NCBI GenBank assembly: GCA_022844125.1
Contig: JALHMI010000001.1
Location: forward strand, 62,001 to 126,000
Reading direction: 5' to 3'
DNA length: 64,000 nt
From: Pirellulales bacterium
GTDB lineage: Bacteria > Planctomycetota > Planctomycetia > Pirellulales > PALSA-1355
Part shown: positions 46,775 to 55,373 of the stretch, piece by piece
Numbering within the stretch: the first letter of the stretch is position 1
Layout of the letters: every line of letters begins with the position of its first letter
Program-made: the position numbers and the translations under genes
The notes under the pieces: model-generated
Told to the model about the DNA's origin: nothing
Databases searched by the model: none
The model's input: only the letters and a program-made list of their open reading frames with translations

Positions 46775-48928
46775 CTAGGGAGCTGGGGTCGTGGTGGTCG
46801 TGGTTACGCCGCCGCACGAATCCGGACCGGTCGCGCCTGGACACGGGTTGCAGCAGGGGAAGATGTACGGGCCGTCTGGTGGCGTGCACGCGGAACCGAG
46901 TAGCCCGGGGAAGTACAGCTCAGCGACGTCGCCACTGCACGCGCAATCGCTCTCGTCGCCGCTGCAGGTATTAAGTGGGGAGAGGACAAAGAAGTGGGGG
47001 AAAGTGCTTCCGCACACGATGCTGCAATCGCCGCTGCAGGTGTACTCGGGATTGCAGGGAGCGGCGGTCGTCGTCGTCGTGGCCGAGGCACACGCCGCCG
47101 CGCACGCCGCGAACGTGGCATAGGGACCGCCGCAGTTTGGCCGCGTCGGTTCGCCGAGCTCACACGGTCCACCCTGAACGCAGGTTACCGTCCCGAAGCA
47201 GTCGCCGCCGGACTCGCCGCAGCAGTAGTAGGGGGCGGGGGTCGTTGTCGTTGTCGTTGTCGTCGTGGTCGAGCAGGACGCACTGGCGAAGCACAGGGGC
47301 TGGGAGGCAAACGGTCCGTCGCAGAAGCTGCAATTGATGTCGGCGAGACAGTCGTCGGGCGTCATTTGCACGCAGCCGGCAAGCGAGCAGTCACCTTCGA
47401 GCTGAGCGTTAGGATAGATCTCCGCACACAGCCAGGGGACGGGGGTGGTGGTCGTCGTCGTGGGAGCCGGCGTGGTTGTGGTCGGGGCCGCGGTTGTGGT
47501 GGTCGGGGCGCTGGTCGTCGTCGTACCACCGAAGCACGGCGTGCGCTGCCGCTCGCATTCTTCGTGGGACGGCAGCGCCGGAGGTGAGCAATCACACTCC
47601 TCGCCACAACCATCGTCGATCAGATCCCAACCTTCCGCACCGTCACCACCCCACAGGCAGCCCGTGCCACAGGGATTGGCTGTCGTTGTTGTCGGGACTT
47701 GTGGACACGGCGCCGTGCAGGCCATCTTCTTGAGTGATGACCAGCCCGTGCCCGGTGAGCTGGGCGCCTCGGAAGTGCACTGCACGACTGTTGGCTCGGG
47801 ACTGCAGGGATCGCATACCGTGCAGCCGCAGCCTGAGAGAAGAGTCCACTCGTCTTCGCGTGGATCCCACCAATAGCAGGCGTTGCCGCACCCGTAGCAG
47901 CCAGACCCAAGGATCCCGCCGCCTCCGCCGCCCCCCCCGCCGCCGCCCCCGCCGCCGCTCGTTGTTGTTACGCCGCCAATCCCTCCAGTTTCGCACAAGC
48001 CGCCGCCGCCAAGCCCACCAGATCCACCGCCACCGCCACCCCCGCCCCCGCCGCCCCCGCTAGGGTTCGGGCACGGGAGCGTCGGAGCCGGGCATTCCAC
48101 GTACGGCGGGCAGTCGCCACCGTCCGTGCGTTCCCAGCCGAACGGTGTGCAAATCCACTGGCACTCGCACGGCGGCGGTTCCGTGGGGACACATGTCGTC
48201 GTTGTGACCTCAGGAGCCAGCGTTGTTGTCGTCCCGCACTCCAGCTCAGTTGGTTCCGGGGGATTACGGATGCAAAGTGTATAGGTGCATTCCCCCGCCT
48301 CACTGCCACAGAAGTCCGGATAGAGCGGCTGGCAAACGGGCTCTGCGGTCGTCGTGGTTGTGGTCGTTGTGGTAGTCGAGCCACTCGGGGCAGGCGTCGT
48401 CGTGGTGGTCGTTGGACACTGACACGGGACGCTGGTCGTGGTCGTCGTCGGTGTCAGCTCCGAGCAGCCGTTGTCGTCGAGCGTCCACACACCGGCGACG
48501 TCGTCCCAGAGCCATTTGGCCATCCCCTCGCAGAGCGGCCCACCGGGCGTGGCGGTCACCGACGTAAGGGACCGCGGCGCGGCGCTCACGATCACGCGGC
48601 TACCGGCCTCAGTGACCATGTCGAATTCATCGCCAGCCCCCAGGAACCAGCTTGAGGCTATCGTACCGAACCGTTCGCCCCCGGTCGTGGCATTTGCTTC
48701 GGCATGGAACGGCGTGAAGCCGGTCCCCTGGCGCTCAGGCGAGATCTCGCTCGGTCCGTTGAAGAGGATCTTGGCCGAAGAAATCCCGCTGGCACGTGGC
48801 TTACAGACGCAGTACACCCGCACGCCGTCGCGGTACATGTGATCGCCGATCTCCATCGCGGCGAACGCGGGAATCGCTTCGTCGGACGTGTTGTAGACCG
48901 CCTGCGGCGAGACCTTCATGAAGCTCAT
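46775..48928 (-). CDS. Threonine-linker, cysteine-rich prophage surface protein
   Basis: 717 residues. The first ~140 residues form a normal beta domain (KVSPQAVYNTSDEAIPAFAA) and probably attach it to the tail. The rest alternates cysteine-rich modules of 30-60 residues with linkers of poly-Thr/Pro (up to ten Thr in a row) and two long poly-Gly stretches. Cysteine pairs recur, for example ECDCSP, GCGCTVCDPC, PCECQWIC and CADINCSFC-like spacing. It has no signal peptide, as expected for a virion protein. It overlaps the preceding tail gene by 4 bp. The plus strand shows long false frames here because of the repeats. Possible role: receptor-binding or decoration fibre. Confidence 0.75.
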   Translation of the reverse strand: MSFMKVSPQAVYNTSDEAIPAFAAMEIGDHMYRDGVRVYCVCKPRASGISSAKILFNGPSEISPERQGTGFTPFHAEANATTGGERFGTIASSWFLGAGDEFDMVTEAGSRVIVSAAPRSLTSVTATPGGPLCEGMAKWLWDDVAGVWTLDDNGCSELTPTTTTTSVPCQCPTTTTTTPAPSGSTTTTTTTTTTAEPVCQPLYPDFCGSEAGECTYTLCIRNPPEPTELECGTTTTLAPEVTTTTCVPTEPPPCECQWICTPFGWERTDGGDCPPYVECPAPTLPCPNPSGGGGGGGGGGGGSGGLGGGGLCETGGIGGVTTTSGGGGGGGGGGGGGGILGSGCYGCGNACYWWDPREDEWTLLSGCGCTVCDPCSPEPTVVQCTSEAPSSPGTGWSSLKKMACTAPCPQVPTTTTANPCGTGCLWGGDGAEGWDLIDDGCGEECDCSPPALPSHEECERQRTPCFGGTTTTSAPTTTTAAPTTTTPAPTTTTTTPVPWLCAEIYPNAQLEGDCSLAGCVQMTPDDCLADINCSFCDGPFASQPLCFASASCSTTTTTTTTTTPAPYYCCGESGGDCFGTVTCVQGGPCELGEPTRPNCGGPYATFAACAAACASATTTTTAAPCNPEYTCSGDCSIVCGSTFPHFFVLSPLNTCSGDESDCACSGDVAELYFPGLLGSACTPPDGPYIFPCCNPCPGATGPDSCGGVTTTTTTPAP

Positions 48929-50592
48929 GCTGCGGGTGCTCCCTTGCCGGCGTCCGGCTTGCCCTGCGCTGCCCGGCGGTCCTGGTCACGCAGGCCGGCG
49001 GCGATCTTTTCGGTGAGCCGTCGCTCGGCATAGCTCACGTCGACGTTCACCTCTTCGCGGTTGCGGCTCGCGCGGGTGTACGCCTTGCCGTCTTCGCCCA
49101 CGGACCAGGTGACCTGGCGGATCGCACCGTCGGGCGCGAGCTCCTTGAAGCCGATGTAGGTGATCGAACCAGCGTCGGTCGTCCGGTAGCTGTCCTCGAT
49201 CGCGTCGAGATAGTAATCGAGCCGCTCGTTGACATCGTCGAGATTGTCCTCGTCGTCTTTCAAAATGTTCAGCACGACGTCGGGCTTCACGACGTACCGC
49301 GGCTCAGTCCCCAGCTCGCCGAAGTCGCGCTCGCGCTCGTGATGCCGCCAGGCCCGCGTCTCATTGTCACGCAGCGAGACGGCCACCCGCAGTCGCAGAT
49401 CGGCCGGCAGCTTCTTGTAGTTGCCTGAGTCGTCGACCAGGCGGTACACCGGCTCGGAGAATTTCACGATCCCCAGGTCGCGGTCGATTGTGAAGCTACC
49501 GGGATAGAACCCCGGGCTGCCCGGCTTGATCTCTTCGGGATCGATCGCCGCCACGCTATTGACCGTCTCGCTCGAATCGTCGCGGTAGAACTCGCCGTAG
49601 ACCCAGGCCGGCAGGTTGTGATCGACGCCTTCAATCGTGTGCTTGTCGATCTGCTCGGCCTCGATCGGCAGGATCTCGGCCCGATTGACTTCGAGCGGCT
49701 CATCTTCGTCGTCGACGATCTGCGGCAGCTCGAAGGGCTCCTTGATTCGGTACCACTTGCAGAACGACTCCTTGGCAAACGACCGCAGCTCCAGGTCGTC
49801 GATGTTGAGCCAGTAGGGGAGATCCGCGAGCATCAGCTCTTCGTCGCCCGGCGTCGGGTTGTAGCTCACGTCCTTGAGCAGCACGATCTCGCCGCCCACG
49901 TCCTTGGCCACTGCCTCCAGCTCGAAGTCCTGCTGGTAGCGCGTCTTGCCGGCGACGGCGATCAGCTTGTCCGGCTTCTCCGGAATGTCGATCGCCAGCG
50001 ACGGCTCGAGCACGTCGTTGCCCAGCGGCAGCTCGATCCCCTCGCCAAGCGGCAGCACGCGCACCGTGTCGTCGAGGCCCAGCACGACGTGCATGCCGAG
50101 GCCCTCGGTCACACGGGCCAGCTCTTCGGCTGGGTGCGAGTAGTCCCACGCGACCGGCGGGAATTGGTCCTCGGGCACCTGCTCGATGTTGTAGTTCTCT
50201 TCGCCCATCGCTTCGAAGAGCAGCTCGACGAGCTCGCGGGCGTTTTTCTCGGTGCCCGTGATCACCTCGTTGTCGTTGCGGCGCGTGTTGTAATAGCCGC
50301 TGATCTGGCCGCCGCCGGAAACCTGCTGCCACTTCCACCGCCGATCGAGGATGTACAGCGCGAGCCGCCGCTTGCCGTCGCCGCCAATTTCATAGGCGAA
50401 GCGATCCAGCTTGCAGTTCTGAAACGTGATCACCAGGTTGCCGTACGCGATTCGCAGCTCGCCCACCTCGGGCACCAAGGTATCCGGCGGCACGTAGATC
50501 GTGCACACCGAGGGGCTGATCCCATGGTTCAGCGTGAAGCTGCCCGACAGGATCTGCGAAATGTTCGGGTAGTGAAACAGCCCTTGGGGCAT
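48925..50592 (-). CDS. Distal tail / hub-like protein
   Basis: A 555-residue protein from the position after the tape measure where the tail hub is normally encoded. Beta-rich N-terminus (ISQILSGSFTLNHGISPSVC, YGNLVITFQNCKLDRF). The middle (GGGQISGYYNTRRNDNEVIT, WDYSHPAEELARVTEGLG, VVLGLDDTVRVLPL) resembles the baseplate-hub/late-control fold. It ends in a charged linker. I infer function from position and fold pattern only. Confidence 0.6.
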   Translation of the reverse strand: MPQGLFHYPNISQILSGSFTLNHGISPSVCTIYVPPDTLVPEVGELRIAYGNLVITFQNCKLDRFAYEIGGDGKRRLALYILDRRWKWQQVSGGGQISGYYNTRRNDNEVITGTEKNARELVELLFEAMGEENYNIEQVPEDQFPPVAWDYSHPAEELARVTEGLGMHVVLGLDDTVRVLPLGEGIELPLGNDVLEPSLAIDIPEKPDKLIAVAGKTRYQQDFELEAVAKDVGGEIVLLKDVSYNPTPGDEELMLADLPYWLNIDDLELRSFAKESFCKWYRIKEPFELPQIVDDEDEPLEVNRAEILPIEAEQIDKHTIEGVDHNLPAWVYGEFYRDDSSETVNSVAAIDPEEIKPGSPGFYPGSFTIDRDLGIVKFSEPVYRLVDDSGNYKKLPADLRLRVAVSLRDNETRAWRHHERERDFGELGTEPRYVVKPDVVLNILKDDEDNLDDVNERLDYYLDAIEDSYRTTDAGSITYIGFKELAPDGAIRQVTWSVGEDGKAYTRASRNREEVNVDVSYAERRLTEKIAAGLRDQDRRAAQGKPDAGKGAPAA

Positions 50593-50604
50593 CGGCGGCG
50601 TCTC

Positions 50605-51321
50605 CTAGAATGCCGTCGGCGGAGTGAGCGTGAACGGAGAGGCCGATTCGTACGTGTAGGACCAGCTCACCGGGTAGTGCGTGTACCGATCGCCGCTCTT
50701 CTTCGGCGAGCCGTAGGTCACGGTGAACTTGTCGTTCTGCGGCGAGTCCAGCAGCGCGGCGGGAATCCCCGGATAATTGCTGAAGCCGACGGCGTTGCCG
50801 CTCTGCGTGGCCCGGCAAACGGTCTGCTCGTGCGTCTGCTGCTCGATCGGCGCGCCGTTTAGCGGTTCGAGCAGGGCGGTCCGGGCGCCGCCGTTGCCCG
50901 TGTAGCTGATCGTCTCGGAGTAGCTGACGATGTAGCCGCTCGCCCCGGGCGTCTCGACGTCTCCTTCGAGCACGATGTTGAACGTGCGGCGGTTGACGAG
51001 CTCGGTGCCGCGACCGTCAGGATAGCTGACCGGCGTCGTGACGCGCACGCCACCGATGCACGCGCTCGAGAGTAGCTGGTGCGGGACGCCGACGCCGGCG
51101 AGCGTCATGACAAAGTCCCCGCCCCCTTCGCTGAAGGCGTTTTCGAGCTCGGCCAGCTTCGTGAGCAGCGTCGCCTGGTTGGCCTCGACGAGCGCACCCG
51201 TGATGTTGAACGTGTTGGTGACCGACAACTGACGCTTGAACTCGTCGAGGTTCGAGCGTTTCGTGATGGCCACGCCGGCGGTGCCGATCACAAACTGATA
51301 GCCGCGGTAGGTGATTTGCAT
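50605..51321 (-). CDS. Tail protein downstream of tape measure (distal tail candidate)
   Basis: A 238-residue beta-rich protein: MQITYRGYQFVIGTAGVAIT, FNIVLEGDVETPGASGYIVS, YSETISYTGNGG and SWSYTYESASPFTL. Its start overlaps the tape measure stop by one base (TAATG). The place between tape measure and hub fits a distal tail (Dit-like) protein. No sequence motif confirms it. Confidence 0.58.
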   Translation of the reverse strand: MQITYRGYQFVIGTAGVAITKRSNLDEFKRQLSVTNTFNITGALVEANQATLLTKLAELENAFSEGGGDFVMTLAGVGVPHQLLSSACIGGVRVTTPVSYPDGRGTELVNRRTFNIVLEGDVETPGASGYIVSYSETISYTGNGGARTALLEPLNGAPIEQQTHEQTVCRATQSGNAVGFSNYPGIPAALLDSPQNDKFTVTYGSPKKSGDRYTHYPVSWSYTYESASPFTLTPPTAF

Positions 51322-53582
51322 TAGGATCGCCCCGCCTGGATGCCTTCCTTGGTCCGCCGGTCCGCCGCGGCCTTGGCATCCGCCGCGCGTCGCTTCTCAG
51401 CCTGGTCGACGATCGCCTGCACGAGCTGCTCTTGCAGCGGTTCGAGCTGCTCGGCGATCTGCCGGGCGAGATCCTGCGTGTTGGCCTCCATCAGGATCCG
51501 GATCTCGCTCTCGATCTTCGCGACGTTGCCCTGGGCGCCCTGGGCAGCGGCCGACGACGCCGCGGCCTGGGCCTGGGCATCAGCCACACGCGTCTCGCCG
51601 CCCGCGAACAGGTCACCTCCGCCGGCAGCCAAGGCGCGCTGACGATCAGCCGCAGCGGCCTGGTCGCCGAACTCGTTGTAACCTCGGGCCGTGCGGCTCT
51701 CTTCAGCGGACAGGCTCTCGCCGCGATCGAGCTTTTCCTTGATCCGCCGGAGCTTGTCCTGCTCGATCGGATCGGCCTGGCCGAAACGTTCCAGGTCGCT
51801 GCGGTACTTGTCGCGATCGGTGTCCGCGGCACGTTGGGCCTCGTCGGCGATCTGCTTCGCCTGGGCGGCCGTCTCCCGAGCGGCGTCGAGCTGCTTGCGG
51901 GCGCCGTCGACGGCGACCTGCTGGGCTCGCTCGGTGATCGAGAGCTTCTCTTGCTCGAGCCGCTTCAGCTCCTGCGTGATCTCGACGACGGCCTGGGCCG
52001 TGATTTCGGCCTGAGCGAGGGCCGATTGGTTGTTCGGATTGTTAGTCGCGTTCTGAGCGGAGCTGCCGGCGATCGCCTGGGCCACCGCAAGCTGCCGCCG
52101 CGCGTCGCGGAGCTGCTCGCTATTGGTGAGCTGGTCGGCGCGCAGACCTCGCTCTTCGAGCGGGATCGACTTGTCGGCCAGGACCGACGCACGAGCGCGG
52201 AGCCCTGTCCCCTCGGCGCCGAGGCCTCGCAGCTGCGTGTCGTACGCCTGGTCCTTGCCGGCCCGCTGCCGGAGGTCGGCCGCTTCGCTCTCGCCGGCCG
52301 CGATCCGCTTGAGCAGGCTCTGCTCGGCGTCGGTGATTCCGAACAGGAACTTGTCGACGCCGGCCTTGAAGTTCTTGTCAAAATAGTAAAGCGTGCCCAC
52401 AACACCCGCCGTGGCAACGGCGGCAACGCCGAGCGTGGCGATGCCGGCAGCTCCACCGACCGCCGCACCGGCACCCGCGAGCAGGCTTCCGGCGCTGCCG
52501 CCTGCGGCACTTCCCGCCGCGCCGGCCGCAGCACTGCCCAGTGCACCAGCAGCACCGCCTGCGCCTCGTGCGGCCCCCGCAGCACCGCCTGCGGCCTCGA
52601 CCGCCGCCGCGGCGGCCCGCACCTGCAGATACTTCTGCCAGGCCTCGGTCAATCCACGCATCACCGTGATGCTGCCCTTGGCCACGCTGTGGAACGCTTC
52701 GAAGCGGACGATCACTTTGAGGATCTTCTCGGCGTCGTCTTCGGCCACGGCCCCCAGGTACGTCAGGCCGCGGGCCACCTCGAGCGCACCGCGGCCGGCC
52801 TTCAGCAGCGAGTCTTCGAGCTTCTTGTTTCCGGTTTCAATCGCCTTGGTGCTGCGTTCAACGGCCCGCTCGGCCTCGGCGGCTTGCTTGGCTTGAAACT
52901 CCCCGTGGGCGTTGGCGAGCGACTGATCCAGGGCGTGCGAGTCTTTCACGAACTCGGCTTCCGCTTTGCGGCGGTCGGCCAGCTCCTTGTCGATCTCCTT
53001 GGCCAGCCGCGCGCCCCACTTCATCTGAGCATCAGCCTTAGCGGCCGCGGCCTTCTCGACAGACTTCACCTCTTCAGCGAGTTCGCGGTCGATCTCCTTC
53101 GCAAGCCTCGCCGCCCATCGCATCTTCTCAGATTCCTGCCGCTTCAAATCGGCATCCATCTGCTTAGACAGGCGAGCGCCCCACCTCACTTGGGCAGCTT
53201 CCTGGTCCTTTAAATCTTTGTCCATTTGCTTAGAAATCGCCGCCCCCCATTTGATCTGGGAAGCCAGTTTTTCCTTGTTGGCTTTGTCCTGTGCCTGGGC
53301 GATCTCGTTATCAATCGCGAGCTGCTCGCGAGCACCTTGGGCGAACGCCTTTTGCTGCTCTGCAAGTGACTGCTTCTGCATCTTGCCGACACGAGCCAAG
53401 TAGTCGGCGAGAGCTTTTTCAGCGTCTCCGGAATTGAGCGACGGAATTTTGAATCGTTGGCGTGTAAGGTCATCCTGGAGCTTCCTAGCCCGACCGTGGA
53501 TGCGATCGAAGACCGCCTCCCAGTCTTGCGTCAGCTCTGTGCCGAAGCGGAAGTAGATCGCTTTGTCGTCTTCAGCAACCAT
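51321..53582 (-). CDS. Tail tape measure protein
   Basis: 753 residues, mostly coiled coil, with a hydrophobic centre rich in Ala/Gly (about residues 330-410, including ATLGVAAVATAGVVGTLYYF). This is the typical make-up of tape measure proteins that set tail length. Residues 108-205 hold four repeats around a KWGARLxKEMDxDL-type core; the tryptophans are at 112, 134, 156 and 189 (steps of 22, 22 and 33, multiples of 11). It follows the frameshifted chaperones directly, the conserved order in long-tailed phages. Confidence 0.82.
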   Translation of the reverse strand: MVAEDDKAIYFRFGTELTQDWEAVFDRIHGRARKLQDDLTRQRFKIPSLNSGDAEKALADYLARVGKMQKQSLAEQQKAFAQGAREQLAIDNEIAQAQDKANKEKLASQIKWGAAISKQMDKDLKDQEAAQVRWGARLSKQMDADLKRQESEKMRWAARLAKEIDRELAEEVKSVEKAAAAKADAQMKWGARLAKEIDKELADRRKAEAEFVKDSHALDQSLANAHGEFQAKQAAEAERAVERSTKAIETGNKKLEDSLLKAGRGALEVARGLTYLGAVAEDDAEKILKVIVRFEAFHSVAKGSITVMRGLTEAWQKYLQVRAAAAAVEAAGGAAGAARGAGGAAGALGSAAAGAAGSAAGGSAGSLLAGAGAAVGGAAGIATLGVAAVATAGVVGTLYYFDKNFKAGVDKFLFGITDAEQSLLKRIAAGESEAADLRQRAGKDQAYDTQLRGLGAEGTGLRARASVLADKSIPLEERGLRADQLTNSEQLRDARRQLAVAQAIAGSSAQNATNNPNNQSALAQAEITAQAVVEITQELKRLEQEKLSITERAQQVAVDGARKQLDAARETAAQAKQIADEAQRAADTDRDKYRSDLERFGQADPIEQDKLRRIKEKLDRGESLSAEESRTARGYNEFGDQAAAADRQRALAAGGGDLFAGGETRVADAQAQAAASSAAAQGAQGNVAKIESEIRILMEANTQDLARQIAEQLEPLQEQLVQAIVDQAEKRRAADAKAAADRRTKEGIQAGRS

Positions 53583-53993
53583 TTAGAGCGTCCTTGCTAG
53601 GGCCACCAGCTCCTGCATCCGCTCGCGTTCCTTGCGGGCGTCCTGAATGCGATCACACTCCCTGATCACACCATCGACTACAGCTAAGTTATTTACCAGA
53701 ACGGAGTCTCGCCGTTCACGTCGCGAGAGACAGACGCCGCCTGTCGCTTTGACCAGGCGGTAGAGAACCAGCGTTTGTAGATTCTTACCTGACAGCAGGT
53801 GAATTCGCTCTTGTTCTGGGCTTTGCTTCGGGCACTTTTCGCAAGGCGGGGGCACGGACCGGATTACATCCAGTCGCTTGCCCTCAGCCCCGAGGAAAGT
53901 ATCGCGCTCGCCTGTTTCGAAGTCGTACGAAAATTTCTGACACTCCGCACAGCTGAAGCGAGCCAGGGCGGGGTGAAGCATTAGCAACTTCAC
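53583..53993 (-). CDS. Tail assembly chaperone, frameshift-dependent C-terminal part
   Basis: An open frame of 136 codons with GTG at 53993 as formal start. It contains a possible zinc site (CAECQKF and CEKCPKQSP). The GTG lies inside the stem of a hairpin and has no free ribosome binding site. The frame is open back to the slippery site at 54011-54005, so it is most likely made only as a -1 frameshift extension of the 145-residue upstream protein, giving a ~285-residue product like the lambda G-T fusion. Independent initiation at GTG cannot be excluded. Confidence 0.75.
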   Translation of the reverse strand: MKLLMLHPALARFSCAECQKFSYDFETGERDTFLGAEGKRLDVIRSVPPPCEKCPKQSPEQERIHLLSGKNLQTLVLYRLVKATGGVCLSRRERRDSVLVNNLAVVDGVIRECDRIQDARKERERMQELVALARTL

Positions 53994-54011
53994 CCCGCAG
54001 ATTAGTTTCCC
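53968..54011 (-). promoter_or_regulatory. -1 programmed ribosomal frameshift element
   Basis: On the minus strand the last sense codons of the 145-residue gene form G-GGA-AAC, a perfect X-XXY-YYZ heptamer (54011-54005), directly followed by its TAA stop. After a 6-nt spacer (TAATCT) comes a perfect 11-bp stem GCGGGGTGAAG/CTTCACCCCGC with a 9-nt loop (53998-53968). Slipping back one base reads GGG-AAA-CTA-ATC and joins the frame of the downstream gene with no stop between. Product: ...DEGN-LICG-VKLLMLHP... Confidence 0.88.
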
Positions 54012-54439
54012 TCATCGGCAGCCCCAGTCTCTGGCTTCGCCAGCTGATCAAGGTAGTCACGATCTTCACTGCCGGCAGCCTCGGGTGACGGATCCGACGG
54101 GTCACTTGGCTTGAGCCCGAGCACGATCAGATAAACACTGTCGAATAGAGCTGGTGCCAAATGAGCGAGCCAATACGCGTTCACAGGTACGGACTTCACG
54201 GTCGTGCCGTCCTCATCCACGTACGTCGCATCCCAGCTGATAACCTTTTCGAGCAAGAGCTTGATTGCCGCGGCATTCGTTTTGTCAGCATCTCCTTTCT
54301 GCGCGATCGCCTGCATCCGATCACGCTCAGCTACAAGGCAGGGGCGATATTCCCCTTCAAGCTTGCCGTGCAGCCCCTTCTTGGAGTTGACCCGCAAATT
54401 GCGGGTATATCCGTCACGAAAAACGGTGGGATCACTCAT
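54002..54439 (-). CDS. Tail assembly chaperone, short (unshifted) form
   Basis: A 145-residue protein located between tail tube and tape measure genes, the conserved place of the gpG-type chaperone. It is helical (AERDRMQAIAQKGDADKTNA, AAIKLLLEKVISWDATYVDE) with an acidic C-terminus (DEGN). The leader GGAAAGGATTC (54448-54458) precedes it. Expected role: coats the tape measure protein during tail assembly, with a minority of longer frameshifted molecules recruiting the tube protein. Confidence 0.78.
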   Translation of the reverse strand: MSDPTVFRDGYTRNLRVNSKKGLHGKLEGEYRPCLVAERDRMQAIAQKGDADKTNAAAIKLLLEKVISWDATYVDEDGTTVKSVPVNAYWLAHLAPALFDSVYLIVLGLKPSDPSDPSPEAAGSEDRDYLDQLAKPETGAADEGN

Positions 54440-54479
54440 GATCGTAGAATCCTTTCCGGGGAATCGAACAACGCAAAAA

Positions 54480-55358
54480 CTACGAGAGCGCGATGGCCGC
54501 GGCGAGGCTCGCCGTCGAGCTGACGCGACGGACCGTGCCGTTGATGGGGAGCATGATCTCGCCCCGGCCGTTGAAGTTCGGCTTCTGCAGCGGGAGCTGC
54601 ACGGCGCCGAGGGTGAACGTGAGGATCTCCGTGCCGTTCGTGTAGACCAGCGTCCCGCCCGTGAGCGCCGTCACGCCCTTGTCGTACAAGGCCGAGACTT
54701 CCGTGCTCGTGAACGGCACGACGCAGGCCAGCGTGATCAGGCAGTCCTGCTCGGGCAGGTCGGTCCGCGTCTGGCTGTTGAAGTAACGGTCGGCGACGAG
54801 CGAGTTGTCGATCGAGAGCACGACATCGTCGAACGGACGGGCCGCGCTGGCGATCGTGAACACGCCGTGGTGGTGCATGAACGGCTGGCCGGTCGAGAGC
54901 GTCAGGCTGGGGAAGGCCGCGCTGGCTTCCGTCTTCCCCAGCAGCTCGACCGACAGGTTCAGCGGCCGGCCCTTCGAGCTGCGGAACGTGGCCTTGTTGA
55001 CCTTGCAGCCGGCGTAGAGATAGTTCGCGCCGATCTTCTTCACGTGGAAGTAGAACTCGGGCAGCGTTTCGGCGAGCGTGTACGCGTAGGGGCCGCTCCC
55101 CGACTCGGCCGTGCCGAGGATCCGCGGCAGCCACTTGCGCAGGAACGCCGTGTTCGGATGGCAGGAGAACTCGCCGCCAATGTCGTACAGGCCTTCGGAG
55201 ACATTCTCGCTAATGTGCTCGCGACGCCCTCGCAGGCCCTCCGTCTCGACGTGCGTCGTGCTCTTGCCGACGGTGCAGGTGTTGAACTCGTAGCCCTCGT
55301 CGACCGGGTTGCTCGCACCGGCCCCGACGACCGCCTGGTGTCCCATAGATGGAGCCAT
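54480..55358 (-). CDS. Major tail tube protein
   Basis: A 292-residue beta-rich protein (HVETEGLRGRREHISENVSE, FHVKKIGANYLYAGCKVNKA, VVLSIDNSLVADRYFNSQTR). Position just before the chaperone/tape measure genes and length fit a tail tube protein. Its leader GGAAAGGATCTC (55363-55374) overlaps the stop of the preceding gene and is a strong ribosome binding site, as expected for a highly made structural protein. Confidence 0.72.
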   Translation of the reverse strand: MAPSMGHQAVVGAGASNPVDEGYEFNTCTVGKSTTHVETEGLRGRREHISENVSEGLYDIGGEFSCHPNTAFLRKWLPRILGTAESGSGPYAYTLAETLPEFYFHVKKIGANYLYAGCKVNKATFRSSKGRPLNLSVELLGKTEASAAFPSLTLSTGQPFMHHHGVFTIASAARPFDDVVLSIDNSLVADRYFNSQTRTDLPEQDCLITLACVVPFTSTEVSALYDKGVTALTGGTLVYTNGTEILTFTLGAVQLPLQKPNFNGRGEIMLPINGTVRRVSSTASLAAAIALS

Positions 55359-55373
55359 AGCAGAGATCCTTTC

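Noticed and set aside
45530-46903. 457-codon open frame on the plus strand
   Set aside because: Antisense of the GT2 gene, where all GT motifs are intact.
47445-47876. Val-rich frame (VVVVVVGAG) on the plus strand that looks like a membrane protein
   Set aside because: Produced by the Thr-codon repeats of the minus-strand surface protein read backwards.
47920-48065. Possible CRISPR or satellite array from the regular short repeats
   Set aside because: The repeats are Gly and Thr codons within one open frame, with no constant repeat-spacer unit.
51432-53213. 593-codon open frame on the plus strand
   Set aside because: Antisense of the tape measure gene; the coiled coil on the minus strand is clearly the coding one.
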